From: Erythrobasidium yunnanense
Lineage: Eukaryota; Basidiomycota; Cystobasidiomycetes; Erythrobasidiales; Erythrobasidiaceae
Assembly (NCBI GenBank): GCA_001600175.1
Contig: BCJC01000002.1
Coordinates: forward strand, 2,639,111 to 2,703,110
Reading direction: 5' to 3'
Length of the DNA: 64,000 nt
A program made the translations under genes and the position numbers. Positions 25,501 through 36,772 of this stretch are shown one piece after another. How positions within the stretch are numbered: the first letter of the stretch is position 1; each line of letters starts with the position of its first letter. Under the pieces are notes generated by a model. The model worked only from the letters and a program-made list of their open reading frames with translations. It searched no databases and was not told the origin of the DNA.

Positions 25501-27179
25501 ATTTCGTGTTATGGGTACGTTTGCTGAGCAACCATCATGGTAGCTTCAAAAACTATTCTTGGTGTGTATAGCTTTTAAGCTAGTACAGAAGAACGACAGT
25601 CTTAACACGCTCTTCAAGACAGCCAGGTAAGTCACCTTCGATCGGGATCGACCATGCTGACTCCATATATCGCATTCAGAGCCAGTCTTCCGGCAATCGT
25701 AAACGTCTTCGGCTTGTGGCTTACCCTCTTCCTCGTGTGGGCCATCTTTTACTTGGAGATATTCAGTCTTGCACGGTGGTCCGTGACCGAGACCTGGACG
25801 CTAAACTTCTCGGTGAGTGCTCTTCGCTCGTTCATGCAATGGGCTACTCACAATACATCTAGACCTTTCCGAAAGCCATGTTGATGCTGTCATTGATGAG
25901 TACCGGGTGAGTAAGTATACGAGAAACTTGGTTCAGTACACTAAAGCAGGGTCACAGCGAGGCCTGGAATACCTACATGCATGACTACACTCTGGCCGAA
26001 CCGCTCTGCAGTCCATCCGAGAGCTACCTCTTCGATGACTGTGGCAGTCCTGCTTGGGCGTTTGTCCTTTTCATCAGCTGGAACATGCTCTCCATGTATA
26101 TCTTCTTGAACATGCTGACTGGAGTCGTCGTGTAAGCGCAATACTCATAACTTGGTCACTCTGGCTGACTTTTGCGCAGCGAGAACTTCAGTTTCGTCTT
26201 CAGCTTATTTGGGCGGGTCACCTCCGTTAGCCGAGACGATATGCGTCAGTTCAAGAAGACATGGGCACACTACGACCATTCGCGATCCGGTTATATCAAT
26301 CGGACGCAATTGGTGCCATTTCTAAAAGTGCGCTCTGCTGTCAGTAACTGATGGCCCTGACTAAATTTTCGTCAACAGCGCCTGACTGGTGTATTCGATG
26401 TCTCTATCTATCCGCCCGAGTTTAGAGTGCAGAACCTCAAGAGTATCGCCATAGATACTAAGTCCGCTGCCTTTATGGGAGGCAGGATGGTAGACGGCCT
26501 CAACATACCGGCTCTGACGGCGGCGCTTGCTCAAATGGACGCTTCTGAGATTGAGAAGCGGAAAAGACTCTTCAATCGCATATACTACGGAGCGCTCTTG
26601 ACAGAAGATCCAGTCAAGGGCATTGCTTTCACGGATATCTTGCTGCTCATTGCCCACCACAAGCTCATAGACGTCAATAAGTCTCTGAAGTGAGTTCATA
26701 CGTACCCGATAACACTCGGCAGCAGATCGCTAACAAGATACCGGCTCTATAGACTTGAGGATCTGATACAAGAAAAAGCTAAGATGCAACGAGTCAGCGA
26801 TCTCCTTGATCTCGATCGCATCAAAGGGTTGTTGCAGAGCCTCTACTGGAGAAGACGCTTCCTACTGGAGCTCCCCGTATCTTCCCACGGTCGTACAGAC
26901 CTGCCTGCCATAGTCCTCGATGACTCTGGCACCGACAGCCCACAGAAGACCAATCTAAGCATCATTACTAGCGTGACTGGTACCACGCTAACAGACAGAC
27001 CGCCGGAGTCGCCATTGCTCAGTCCTATAAGCGCGACCGGACGCTCTTCAAGCCGTGCGTCAAGCCCGCAGAGTCGGGCGAGTGACGATGGACCTAGATC
27101 ACCTCTGCTGGCGGATGATTCAATTTGGGTCAAGGTCATGGAGGACGAGGTCGCAAAAGCCCAGACAGGGCAAATGTAG
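19583..27179 (+). CDS. CCH1: High-affinity voltage-gated calcium channel alpha-1 subunit
   Basis: Plasma-membrane Ca2+ channel, partner of Mid1 and target of calcineurin in fungi. Roughly twenty exons; the first run 19583-20799, 20857-21676, 21730-22026, 22080-22161, 22222 onward. Four repeats of six TM segments are recognisable. Pore loops read SNTW in repeat I (22220), SSEGWT in repeat II (23200), SLEGWS in repeat III (24835) and SEAWN in repeat IV (25970), so repeat I lacks the acidic residue, as is usual for fungal Cch1. S4 segments are visible ([26 protein letters not shown]). The cytosolic N-terminus (about 400 residues) is Ser-rich and disordered. After repeat IV an EF-hand-like [17 protein letters not shown] segment is followed by a long C-terminus with Ser/Pro repeats. 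Small introns and very short exons are common from 25.5 to 26.2 kb. Confidence 0.93.
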
Positions 27180-27326
27180 ATGATATCAACGCATTCGCAA
27201 ATTAACGACACCTCGTTTCACGTATACAGATGTTGTTGACACCAATAGAAGAGCATAGATCGAGCAAGGACACTTACTACAACTAGAGAAAGCTCTCCAC
27301 ACCGGCCTGTCTGAGAAGCCTTCTCG

Positions 27327-30300
27327 CTATTGCTTCGTACCAATACTCAGATTAATGCCCATAGCTGCCAGCTCGGATATGAGGTAGCGGAATACGTATG
27401 GTATAGCTATGACGTCCAGACCGCCTGGGCGCTTGAGCCGCTCTGGGTTTGACCCAACCAGACCGAAATGAACCTTGTCTTTCTGCATAGCCAGGCTTTC
27501 GTCTTCCTTTGCACGACAAACACGACAGTATTCGCCATTCGGTTCGCTCTTGGTATGCCGCGTAGGCTGTCCAAAGCCAATATCTGTCCCGAGATCTACC
27601 TCTTCGAAGCCTAAGCTGATCATGCTTCCGCACGTCCGGCACACCCAGGCGGTCGAGTAGTCACTGCAGTTCATCAATCGGTCTTGTAGCAGGTAGGCTG
27701 TACCGTGTGCAAGCAAAGCATCACGTTCCATCTCGCCGAACCGGATGCCTCCTCCCTTCTTTCTGCCCTTGACGGGCTGTCGAGTTATCTGATCCACCGG
27801 TCCGATAGTTCTGACCTGCCATTTGTCGCCTACCATATGACGGAGACGCTGGTAGTAGACAAGCCCGATGTAGATGTCGGCCGGGAACTCTTCTCCTGTG
27901 ATGCCAGAGTACATTGGCTCATTTCCATGGTAATTGTATCCAGCTTTCAGAAGTTGTTCGCCAAAGAAGTCTGTTGGCGTATCCTCCTCGCCAAAGCTGC
28001 AAAGATCGTTAGCCTGTGTATGCCACTCCAGCAAGAAGAAGACTTACGTGAACGGCGTAGCGTCTTGTGCCATACCGTGCATTGCGCCTGCCTTGCCAGC
28101 AATGCTCTCGACAAACATACCGATTGTCATTCGAGAAGGAAAAGCGTTAGGGTTGATGATGATATCAGGCTGCATTCCCGACTCGCTGAAAGGCATGTCC
28201 ACAGCAGGCCATTTCTGCGAGCAAACACCCTTCTGACCGTGTCTTGATGAGAACTTGTCTCCAATTGACGGCACTCTCGGTATCCGAAGCTTGATATGCA
28301 GTTTCTGGGCAGAAGCATCGCTCAGGTCGTTACCTTGAAAGGATCAAGTCAGCATGGGCTCTCTCAGGAGTAAGAAATAGCCTTACCTAAGAAGCGGACC
28401 TCATCGACATAGCAGTCTTCATCGCCCTTGTACTTCTCGAGGGTAGTCTTGCCAGTCGCCTCGCTCCAGTGAGCACATAGGTAGTCTCCTTGCTTCAGCT
28501 TAGTTCCAACATATGGTTGCCCATCTTCGTCGATAGTTTCTCTTGCTTTGTGACCTTCTCTTATGTCTGTTCCGAAGCCGAACCTAGGCGATTGGGCTGC
28601 ATCACCTCTTAGTAGCTTAAGATCCGTGATATGGCTCTTGTATATCGAGCCATGTCCGAAGCCTCGCTCCAATGCTGATTTGTTGATGATCATGGCATCT
28701 TCCATATCGTAGCCGGTGTAGGAGATGACAGCAACGACAGCATTGACACCTTGTGGGAAGCCATCCATCTTGTAGTGATCGTGGAGCTTCGGCCGTACAA
28801 TCGGTGTTTGACCCGTCTGTATCCTGTACAGCTTGTTGTCTGTACGGTGATTGATGGCGGTTGAAGGAGTACCCATAGTCTGTTTACCCATTTGACACTG
28901 GTACATGTTACGAGGAGATTGATTATAGTCTGAGAAAGGTGTAAGATTGGCCAGCAGAGAGAGTACGTTTGTTGGGGAGAACTCGATGTGCGAAGCGTTA
29001 CACTTCGCTACCTCGTCTTTCGTGATGGCGATGTCGAGGTAAACCTGCTCGAAAGAGCCGACATGATCTTCTTTCCCATTGAACAGGTACTTGACGGGTC
29101 TCATCATCCTCGCTCTGCTTGAAAAAAGATAAAGACCGGGGTATTGCCCTCCATGCGATTCGGGAACATGGCCGATCTCCAAGTCAAGCGGGATACCCTG
29201 CAGTCCTTCAGTCTTCCATATCCGTAGCGCCTTTGCCATCTGTGCAATCAGAGTCGGAGAAGCCCAGCCGATAATCTTGCCATCTAGCTGGATGCATTCG
29301 TTCTGCTTGCCGTGTACTGAGCGGTCGAAGGGTTGTGTCATACCGAGAGATGAGAGAAGGGAAGGGAGATGGGATACATCGAGATGCGAGGTGACAAGCT
29401 GGCATTGATGCGCGAAATGATTGAGGAGACCGCACGGCGATCCATCAGGCGTATGTACTGGACACAAGAAGCCCCACGCCTCCGGTAGGAGCTTTCTGAC
29501 AGTAGTTGTCTGCAAGCAATACTTGTCAGCCAGATCCGATACCATATCCAAATCTCAACACACCTTCAGCTCAGCAAAGAAGGAACCACGATGAACACAG
29601 CGGAAGTGACTGATGTATCGATAGAAGTTGAGCTTCTCAGCTACAATAGTGTAGCCAGAGGCCTGCTGCAGATCGAGACCGGTAGGAGTGACCAGGTTTC
29701 CTGTCGCAAGGAAATATTGCATTTTTGCACCGATGTCTGCGTTGATCTTGTGGACAGCCTTCGAGACGTACTTGTTGTCGAAGAAGTCTACGCCTTGCAC
29801 ATTCCTCCACACATCTTGCGCGATTTGCGCTCGTATGCCGTTTAACACTTCGTCCAGCTTCTCTTTGATGATCATCCCGTATAGGAAGCCTGGCATGAGA
29901 ATCTCTTGATGTTGTGGAGAATCAGGATTGTCTGCGCAGCATTCGCCGCCTACTAGAGCGTAAAGCTTGCGGATCATGAAGAGGAGCAGATTGAACTTGT
30001 CTTTGTTCGACTTGAGGTGGACCAAGATGATTCGCTCGATCAAGAACTTGCCGACGTCTAATGGCGCCCAATCTTCTGGGCATCCTAACACTATCCTAAA
30101 CTTGTCTCCCAGGAATTCCAAGCACTGTTTCCCCGTAAACAAGCTGTAGCTTTTGAAGCCGCGCAGGAGCAACTCAACACGATCCGTAAGGAAAGTGTTC
30201 TCGAACTCGTTCAGCATGATGCCAGAGAAGATCTCCTTGTCTGATGCTGAAACGAGAGCTTTCATGACCATGACTACGGGGATCATGTATTCGTTCTTCC

Positions 30301-31209
30301 GCCAGCTGAATCGCATAGTGACACCCCCATCTGACAGATAATGCAGAGTGTTCGTTTGAGATGTCTGATCTGGTCTCACGCCTCGAATGGAGACACCGAA
30401 TTGAGTGTAGGCTGGACCTCGGTTGGCGAAAGAAGGGCGGATGATGGAGTTGACGTGGTTGCGACGTGGTACAATGAGGAAACGAACGAGCTTCTCGTTC
30501 CCGTTGACTATGAAGTATCCTCCTAGCTCTTCTGATTCTTCATGGTGATGGACCAGATCTGCACTCGAGAGGTTTCGCAAGTTACACCGGTTACTCCGTG
30601 TCATGATAGGAAGATTGCCTAGATCTCTTGTTTCTGTGTGATACGGGCCGCCATTGACAGACCAGGAGATCTTGCAGTTCATCGGTCCTGCATACGTTCG
30701 CAGCCGTTCTCGAGCATGGGAAGGGAAGGTCCGTCGGTCCAGTACGTTCGCGCGCTCTCTATCTGATACTATAGGCTTGCCGACTGTCAGGCCTTCAATC
30801 TTGACTGAGATAGAAAAATGGATTGTCAGCATTTTCACCTGAAGAAGGTCATCTACGCACATTCAAGCCTGTTGCCTAGCTTTCCTTGCTCCTTGCCTTT
30901 ACCATCAAAGACTACCTTGCTTTTCAAGTCTCGCACAGCTAGGTCAAGCAGACCTTTGCCTGCGTCGCCAGAGATGGGCCGCCCTTCAGCGTCTCTTGCG
31001 CCTTCGAATAGGGCGTCGAAGGATTCGATATGCGGCGCAACAAGAGCTTCCAGTTCTGGTGCATCGTGCCCAAGCTTGCTCGGATGCCTGAAGCGTTTCT
31101 CCCGCTCTAAAGTTTTGAAGGTGTACTTTGCTGGCTTTTTCGCAGGCAATTTCGACGTTGAAGCAACTGGTTGATGGCCATTAGGCTGTGGTAGAGGTCT
31201 GCCTGGCAT
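27327..31209 (-). CDS. RPA135: RNA polymerase I second-largest subunit
   Basis: Catalytic core subunit of the rRNA-transcribing polymerase (nucleolus). Five exons (30861-31209, 29564-30804, 28387-29509, 28048-28333, 27327-27996) total 3669 nt, 1222 residues. Family landmarks: [20 protein letters not shown] (lobe), [60 protein letters not shown] (the GYNxEDA-type motif), [59 protein letters not shown] and a C-terminal zinc site CRTCG...[17 protein letters not shown] and the short ending SIGTKQ favour Pol I over Pol II or III. The N-terminus [14 protein letters not shown] precedes a basic [16 protein letters not shown]. Confidence 0.95.
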
Positions 31210-31349
31210 CGTTGATTGTCCGAAACAAGCTCAAAGTCACGAAAATATTTCAAATTGCCCAAGTTGACGCGGGTAGGCAATCGACCAATCACCGCATCGT
31301 TTCAGATCAACATACGCGTTACTCCAGTCATCTATTCACAATCGACACA

Positions 31350-31783
31350 ATGCCAGAACAGACTACAGATGAAGTGCTGGCTGAAGTGGCCGAAATTCGA
31401 CGACCCCAGCCAGGCGATACCTTCGTGGACAAAGCTCTCATCTGGTTCCTAGGCAAGCTTGAGAACCGCCTGCGTGCCAAACGAGAGGTGTGCATCACTT
31501 TGCACCGCACCTTCGAAGCCCTCGGCACAGCTGAGGAAAATTTGGCACCTGTGTCCGACAGCACTCGAAGAGCCTGGAGGAGAAGCTCGAGAGGCTGAAA
31601 GCTGAAGCGGAGACGCACGAGGCTGAGTACGAGCGTCTCAAAGCCATTTGTGAAGAGCGTGGAAGTGAGTCGATATCCGCCATGTAACGTCTGTATGGCT
31701 GGACTGACGCCCGACTGCCTTGATGCCTGGCTGCCTTAGTCGAGTACCCGGGTCGTGAAGGTCCTCCCAAGTCAGACAAGTAG
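31350..31783 (+). CDS. Small coiled-coil protein, uncharacterised
   Basis: Three exons (31350-31487, 31562-31664, 31740-31783) total 285 nt, 94 residues. The start lies in a good context (caca ATGCC). The N-terminus MPEQTTDEVLAEVAEIRRPQ is acidic; the middle (KLENRLRAKREHSKSLEEKL then ERLKAEAETHEAEYERLKAI) is strongly heptad-like; the end is EYPGREGPPKSDK. No signal peptide or TM segment. It is divergent from RPA135 with about 140 nt between starts. I do not recognise a family. The first acceptor (gtgtccgacag) was chosen over a later one (ctcgaag) because of its better consensus; both keep the frame. Confidence 0.7.
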
Positions 31784-32861
31784 GCTGGCGATGTACCGCA
31801 GGGTGCTTCTTACGGAGGAATGCCTAGGAGGTGGGATTCTTAGCCTAATCGCCTTGATCTCTGCACGGGGCCGACTCACCTTACGCGCAGGCTGTGTGAT
31901 TGCTTCTACTGGCCTTCTACTTGCATGCTTTCGGTCTCCCAAGTCGCCGACTGGTACGTTGTCATCCCGCCCGTTCCGTAGGCCGACCTTTCCGCTGATG
32001 TAGGTATGATATCAGCTTTTCCTCCTAGTCTTTCGTCTTCTTCCTCGATCCTGTAATCTTCCTGCAATAAGTCGATATCAACGCCTTCTTTACTTCTTCA
32101 CTTACTTGCACGTACGCATCGAAGAGTCCTGTATTTCTGTGAGAACAAGTGCGCCTTGGTTAGCTCCGAGCCCACGCAGATGGTGGACAAATAGATCAGT
32201 ATGTGCAGTATGCCGGAGGGGCCATTTCAGAGAATGTTGACATGGAGTTGCGTTGTGAGCCGAAGCATCGATCCATATTATCCTTATATCAGCACGGCTG
32301 GCCCCACATCAATGCCCTCTAAATGACTCAGGAAGAAGTTCGCGGGGAGGGGTCCTTCTGGCTTAACCGTCACCTAAATGACCCCTCTCCTTGCGAGCAG
32401 TTGGCCGAGAGGTGCTTGCGGGAGGAGGGGTCCTTCTAGCTGGCGCGCAACCAGACGGACCTTCTTCCGGCAAGCAGCTTTGGATAGTGACTGTTTGGGA
32501 GGGCCCATTGGCAGATTACCATCAACCGATGACGATCTAGGCATTCATGAGCACAGCTGCCGCATCTGCCGATTGCTTTCGCCAGATAGTACACAGCTCT
32601 GTCCAGATCTTATTCTGCAGCTTCTGTCCATCACTCGAGAGGACGAGCTTTTGAGATGGTCTAATAACGAAGTCAGACATCTTCATTGGATTGTTACGAG
32701 TGTCTTACTCAATTTCTTGGCCGTCCTGTATGAGAGCGCCAGATCCAGAAGTAGCTAGAGCAGCATGCAGGTAGTCTTGTGCGCAACCACCGGCACTGGA
32801 CACGCCTGCGGAACTAGCTTTACTCCTGTTGATCCGACCAATCAGTAAATTAGCTTTACAG
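31784..32861. other. About 1 kb without a recognised gene
   Basis: Only short frames without domains. It contains a near-repeat, the 18-mer ggaggggtccttctngct at 32345-32362 and 32424-32441, with the inverted partner gacccctctcc between the copies (about 32381-32391). This could form a stem-loop or a binding-site cluster. Confidence 0.4.
32345..32441. repeat. Short direct repeat with an inverted copy between
   Basis: GGAGGGGTCCTTCTGGCT (32345-32362) and GGAGGGGTCCTTCTAGCT (32424-32441) differ at one base. Between them lies GACCCCTCTCC, complementary to the repeat core. Function unknown. Confidence 0.5.
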
Positions 32862-33809
32862 TCAAGCTGCCACTCGCCTTTTCAGGTAGGCTGGTAGGAA
32901 TCGCGACACTCCAGTAGAGACGCGATTGGCTGGTGCGATCACGCACTTTGCGTCGATCTCTTTCGCAATTTTGAGTGCTGCCAGCTCGCGCGTAACGTAT
33001 ACATTCAGCACTAAAATAGGAGCTTCAGTCATGCCTGTTAGTACTGGAGGCCTAATCTCACGCTGTAGAGCAGGAAAGCGGTCTTTCTCTCTAATCTTTC
33101 CTCTTTCGTTGAGGAGGGTTATGATCGATGGTGATGGAAACCAGTTCTTATTTGTTATAGAAGAGTAGCATTCATGCGAGGACATGATGACGGTCGCTTT
33201 GGTGGTAGATCCCGGCAAGGTTGCAGTACGCTTCATGAGAGGGAGAGCCAGTATACAGAGGAGTCCTATGCTAATAACATTCACTTTGAGGCTGTGTGCG
33301 CTGGTGCATCAGCATATGCTAATGTATCACAACGCTACAACCTCACCTTGGTTCATAGCCATCGATAGTCTGGTCCCAACTGCTTGCAGATACTCCAGGA
33401 CTTGTGACGAAGAGGTCCAGGCGGGACAATGAATGCATTCTCTGTCCACATGCTTTGACAGAAGCAAAATCCGCCAGATCCAACAGCCAGACCTCGATAC
33501 GGCAGTATGCCCCGGGATGAGCTTCCAGCACTCTTCTGCGCAATTGCTCGCCGCTCGATAGATCCTTGACAGCTAGAATGAGGATTGCTATACCGTCCGA
33601 GACCAGCCCCGCAGCGACTTCTTGCTCAGCGCTTGAAATGATGAGACCCTACATTGAGCTTGCGAATCTTTCGTCTATGATCGTATTAGATGAGCTTACC
33701 TTGCTTCTCCGATAGCATTCACAATCATAATAGCAACTCTGCCTGTGGATGCAGCGCTGGCATCTGTGTTTGTGGAACTGTCGTTGGAACGCCCAAAGAG
33801 GCGCTTCAT
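32862..33809 (-). CDS. Short-chain dehydrogenase/reductase-like protein with degenerate active site
   Basis: Four exons (33700-33809, 33347-33631, 33062-33300, 32862-33010) total 783 nt, 260 residues. The fold is recognisable: VAIMIVNAI at beta-1, LAVKDLSSGEQLRRRVLEAH, WLLDLADFASVKACGQRM, RLDLFVTSPGVS (normally LxxLVNNAG), DGYEPSAHSLKVNVISIGLL (normally DGxExxxxxNxLGxFLL) and LLNVYVTRELAALKIAKEI. The GxxxGxG cofactor loop is replaced by NAIGEASAEQ, and the YxxSK catalytic pair by F-P-A-L-Q. The introns and frame are nevertheless clean. Probably a pseudoenzyme or a decaying paralogue kept open; a sequence error could not remove all three motifs. It is divergent from the neighbouring transporter gene. 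Confidence 0.72.
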
Positions 33810-34258
33810 CTTAGCAGGAATGGCAGCGGGATAGTTCAATGCAGCGTAGAATCAAGCAGCAGCAGCAAGTCGTATTCGGCAGACGTCAATTGCAGTCGGA
33901 GTTGCGCCCAAGCCTCGAGACCGTAACGGCATGACAGGGTTTCTTTGTCGACATCTTTCGCGTCCCTTTGCTTCGCATCTTTCTGATAGACATCGTCTTC
34001 AATACATCGTAGTAGTGACCGGTGATAGCTGACGGTATCATGATCCAGGCAAACAACAAAGGTCGACCCTCGACTTGCAGTTTTCCAGCTGTTTTGACTT
34101 TGGCTTGGAAGAAGACAAAAAGCACATGCAACGCCGGTCAATCCCTGCCGGATGATACGGCGGAACTAACCTTAGATAAAGTGGAGGCCCGGCATCCTTG
34201 AAAGTCGAAAAGCCGGCAAAGAGATTGGCTGCTTCTTGTTTCTGTAGCAAGCGCAAGC
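33810..34258. promoter_or_regulatory. Divergent promoter, SDR-like gene / transporter
   Basis: A 449-nt interval between two outward-pointing starts (33809 minus, 34259 plus), consistent with co-regulation. No specific factor site was identified. Confidence 0.4.
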
Positions 34259-36366
34259 ATGGCTGCAAGAACTACTGCTCATGATGCCTATAATGAGAAG
34301 ACTGCCGAGTTGACTGCTACACCGGATCAGGTTTATGACCTGGAAAATCCAGAAAATGAAGACGTCGAAATGGATGAAAAGGAAAAGAAGCGCATCTTAC
34401 GAAGACTCGATCTACGTATCGTTCCATATGTCACCTTGCTCTATCTGGTCTCCTTCGTACGCCTTTCTCTGTTCCTGTGCATTTCGACGGCTGAAATGAC
34501 TCCAAATTAGCTTGATCGAGTGTAGGCAAACTTTCCAGCAGCTTTGGAGATGTCTAACAAGCATCTGATACATCTAATGAACCTCTAGAAACATCGGACA
34601 GGCATGTTCAGCGCCTTCGAATAGCGATTCAATCTAATCTTTTCAGATCAGGCACGCGTAGCCGGAATGCAACGCGACTTGGGTCTAAGCAACGGGCAGT
34701 ATCAAATCGCTCTCATCATTTTCTTCGTTAGCTACGTCGCGGTCGAGGTGCCGAGCAATTTGGCCCTCAAAATTTTGAAGTGCGAAATTATCTCGATTTT
34801 TGATGTCTGGGTGCAAATGACTGATTGTTTTACATTCAGACCTAATCTATGGATATGGGGAAACATGTCTGTCTCGATTTAATCTCGATTATGCAGCTGC
34901 GGACGGCTCTGTCTCGATTAAGCAGCTGTGGAAGGCTTTTACTGACACGCACAGCAACGCAGGGTGATTTGGGGATGCGTCGTTGTCGCTATGGGCTTTG
35001 TAAAATCACCGGGCCAGCTATATGCAACACGCTTCCTGCTGGGTCTTTTTGAAGGGTGAGGCGTTTCCTCAGGCCGCGTATGCTCTTTTCTGATAAGGAA
35101 CGTACCTTCTATGATTGTACAATGTTAACAGAGGTCTCTTCCCGGGCCTGAATCTCATGTTGACGTTTTTCTATACTCGAGAAGAATTGGGAAAGCGGGT
35201 TGCAGTTTTTTTTGCTGGCGCTACTCTGGCTGGTGCATTTGGAGGTCTCCTGGCCTATGGTATACGTCAGATGGTGAGCTATCAATCTGTTCACACAATT
35301 CGCTTCTCTGACTTGCCTCGAATAGGATGGCATAGGCGGACTCGAGGGCTGGGTAAGACTACATTCCGCTCATTGGCGCACCTGCTGACACCTTCCACAG
35401 CGGTGGATCTTTATCTTGGAAGGAATTGCGACCGTTGTCATCGCTTTACCTGCAATAACCTTAATCCAAGATTTTCCCGCAAAAGCGAAGGTGCTCAATC
35501 AAGGCAGCGATCGAAAGAAGTGGCTTCACCATCTTGCAAAGTCACAAGGCATTACGAATGCAGAAACTCCCTTCAGCTGGGAACATGTTATGCGGGGTAT
35601 CAAGAATTGGAAGACTTGGGTATTCGCCGTTATGTACCTTTCGATCGCCGAGCCTTTCTACAGCAGTTCACTCTTCCTGCCATCCATCATCTCCGCTCTC
35701 GGCTATACTGGCCCCAAAGCCAATCTCTTCTCCGCCTTTCCCTTCTTCGTCGGGTTCGCTACCACTCTTGTCGCTTGCTGGTGGTCTGATCGTGTGCGAA
35801 AGCGCGGCATCTTCATCATCGGCGTTATGAGCCTCAATATTCTTGGGTACCTCCTTCTCATTGCCCAACGGAGACCGGCGGTCTCATATTTAGGTACATT
35901 CTTTGCGATTGCTGGGGTTTCGCCTGGCATTGCGCTTGCGATTGTTTATGTTGGAGGACAATTTGGACCCGTTACTACGCGTGCCGCCGCCATGGGTATC
36001 TTTTTCTCCTTTGGAAACAGTGCAGGTATGCGTGCCCAGCCTTCCAGCTCTATGAAGCTGAGATAGTGCTTTCCAGGTATCATATCCTCTGTAGCCTACC
36101 CTGCGAACACTGCACCTCGATATCTTCTTGGTCATGGGTTGGCTATCGCCTTCAGTGCCCTAGCTATCGCTTGTGCCGCAGCTCTGATGTTCGCCAACTC
36201 CCGAGAGAACAAACGAAGAGACGAAATTTACGGTCCCGTTGAACCGGGTCTAAACCCATTATACGCCGATGATGCGCAACTGGCGCGATGGCAGCTTCTT
36301 GGGAAATCGAGAGCAGAGATTCTGGATCTAGGCGACAAGCATCCTGGCTTCCGTTATCTAGTCTGA
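34259..36366 (+). CDS. MFS anion:cation symporter (allantoate permease family)
   Basis: Twelve-TM plasma-membrane carrier of the Dal5-type ACS family, which takes up organic anions such as allantoate, vitamins or siderophore-like acids. The N-terminus is acidic (ENEDVEMDEKEKKRILRRLD) followed by LDLRIVPYVTLLYLVSF, family-typical. Then LDRVNIG, VAGMQRDLGLSNGQYQIALI, SYVAVEVPSNLALKIL, RFLLGLFEGGLFPGLNLMLT, GLEGWRWIFILEGIATVVIA, and a C-terminal IYGPVEPGLNPLYADDAQLA with D-x-DKHPGFRYLV, common in this family. The 5' exons are 34259-34456, 34511-34521 (11 nt), 34589-34605 (17 nt), 34647-34779. The intron after WIWGN holds a 29-nt tandem duplication (34883-34940). Substrate cannot be told from sequence. 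Confidence 0.88.
34883..34940 (+). repeat. 29-nt tandem duplication inside an intron
   Basis: Two adjacent units, each starting TCTCGATTA and containing GCAGCTG (34883-34911, 34912-34940), differ at a few positions. They s it within a transporter intron that is longer than its neighbours. Probably a recent slippage or duplication event. Confidence 0.6.
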
Positions 36367-36772
36367 ATAACATTGCTCAGGTGTTGATCAAAGATAGCTC
36401 TCAGAATTTGGGAATAAGACAAGAGCCTGCCGGCGGAAGTGAGCTTTCTGGAGTTGCTACGCAGTAAGAGATTAGGCTAGTAGAAGTAATAGTAAATTAG
36501 AATTCAAGCTTCACTTGAGTACGCTCAGCTCAGAATCGGTGTCGGTGAAACTTGCCCTTGGTTTGTATTCTGTACGAAGCGGGGTTACTACCTTCTACCG
36601 AAGCTGATCTCAAATATACTTGCATCATTTGTCACTGTTTCCCAGCACTACTGTCGCGTTGCAATATTCTGACCCTAGGTTAAGGAGATCGATGTACAAT
36701 ATTACTGTGGACGTTCTGACGGAATGCTATTCGATGACTGCTTATAAACTCATTGTTACTCCATCACCTTGC
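36367..36772. other. Convergent 3' intergenic interval
   Basis: Between the stops of the plus-strand ACS transporter and the minus-strand ammonium transporter. No feature recognised. Confidence 0.4.
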
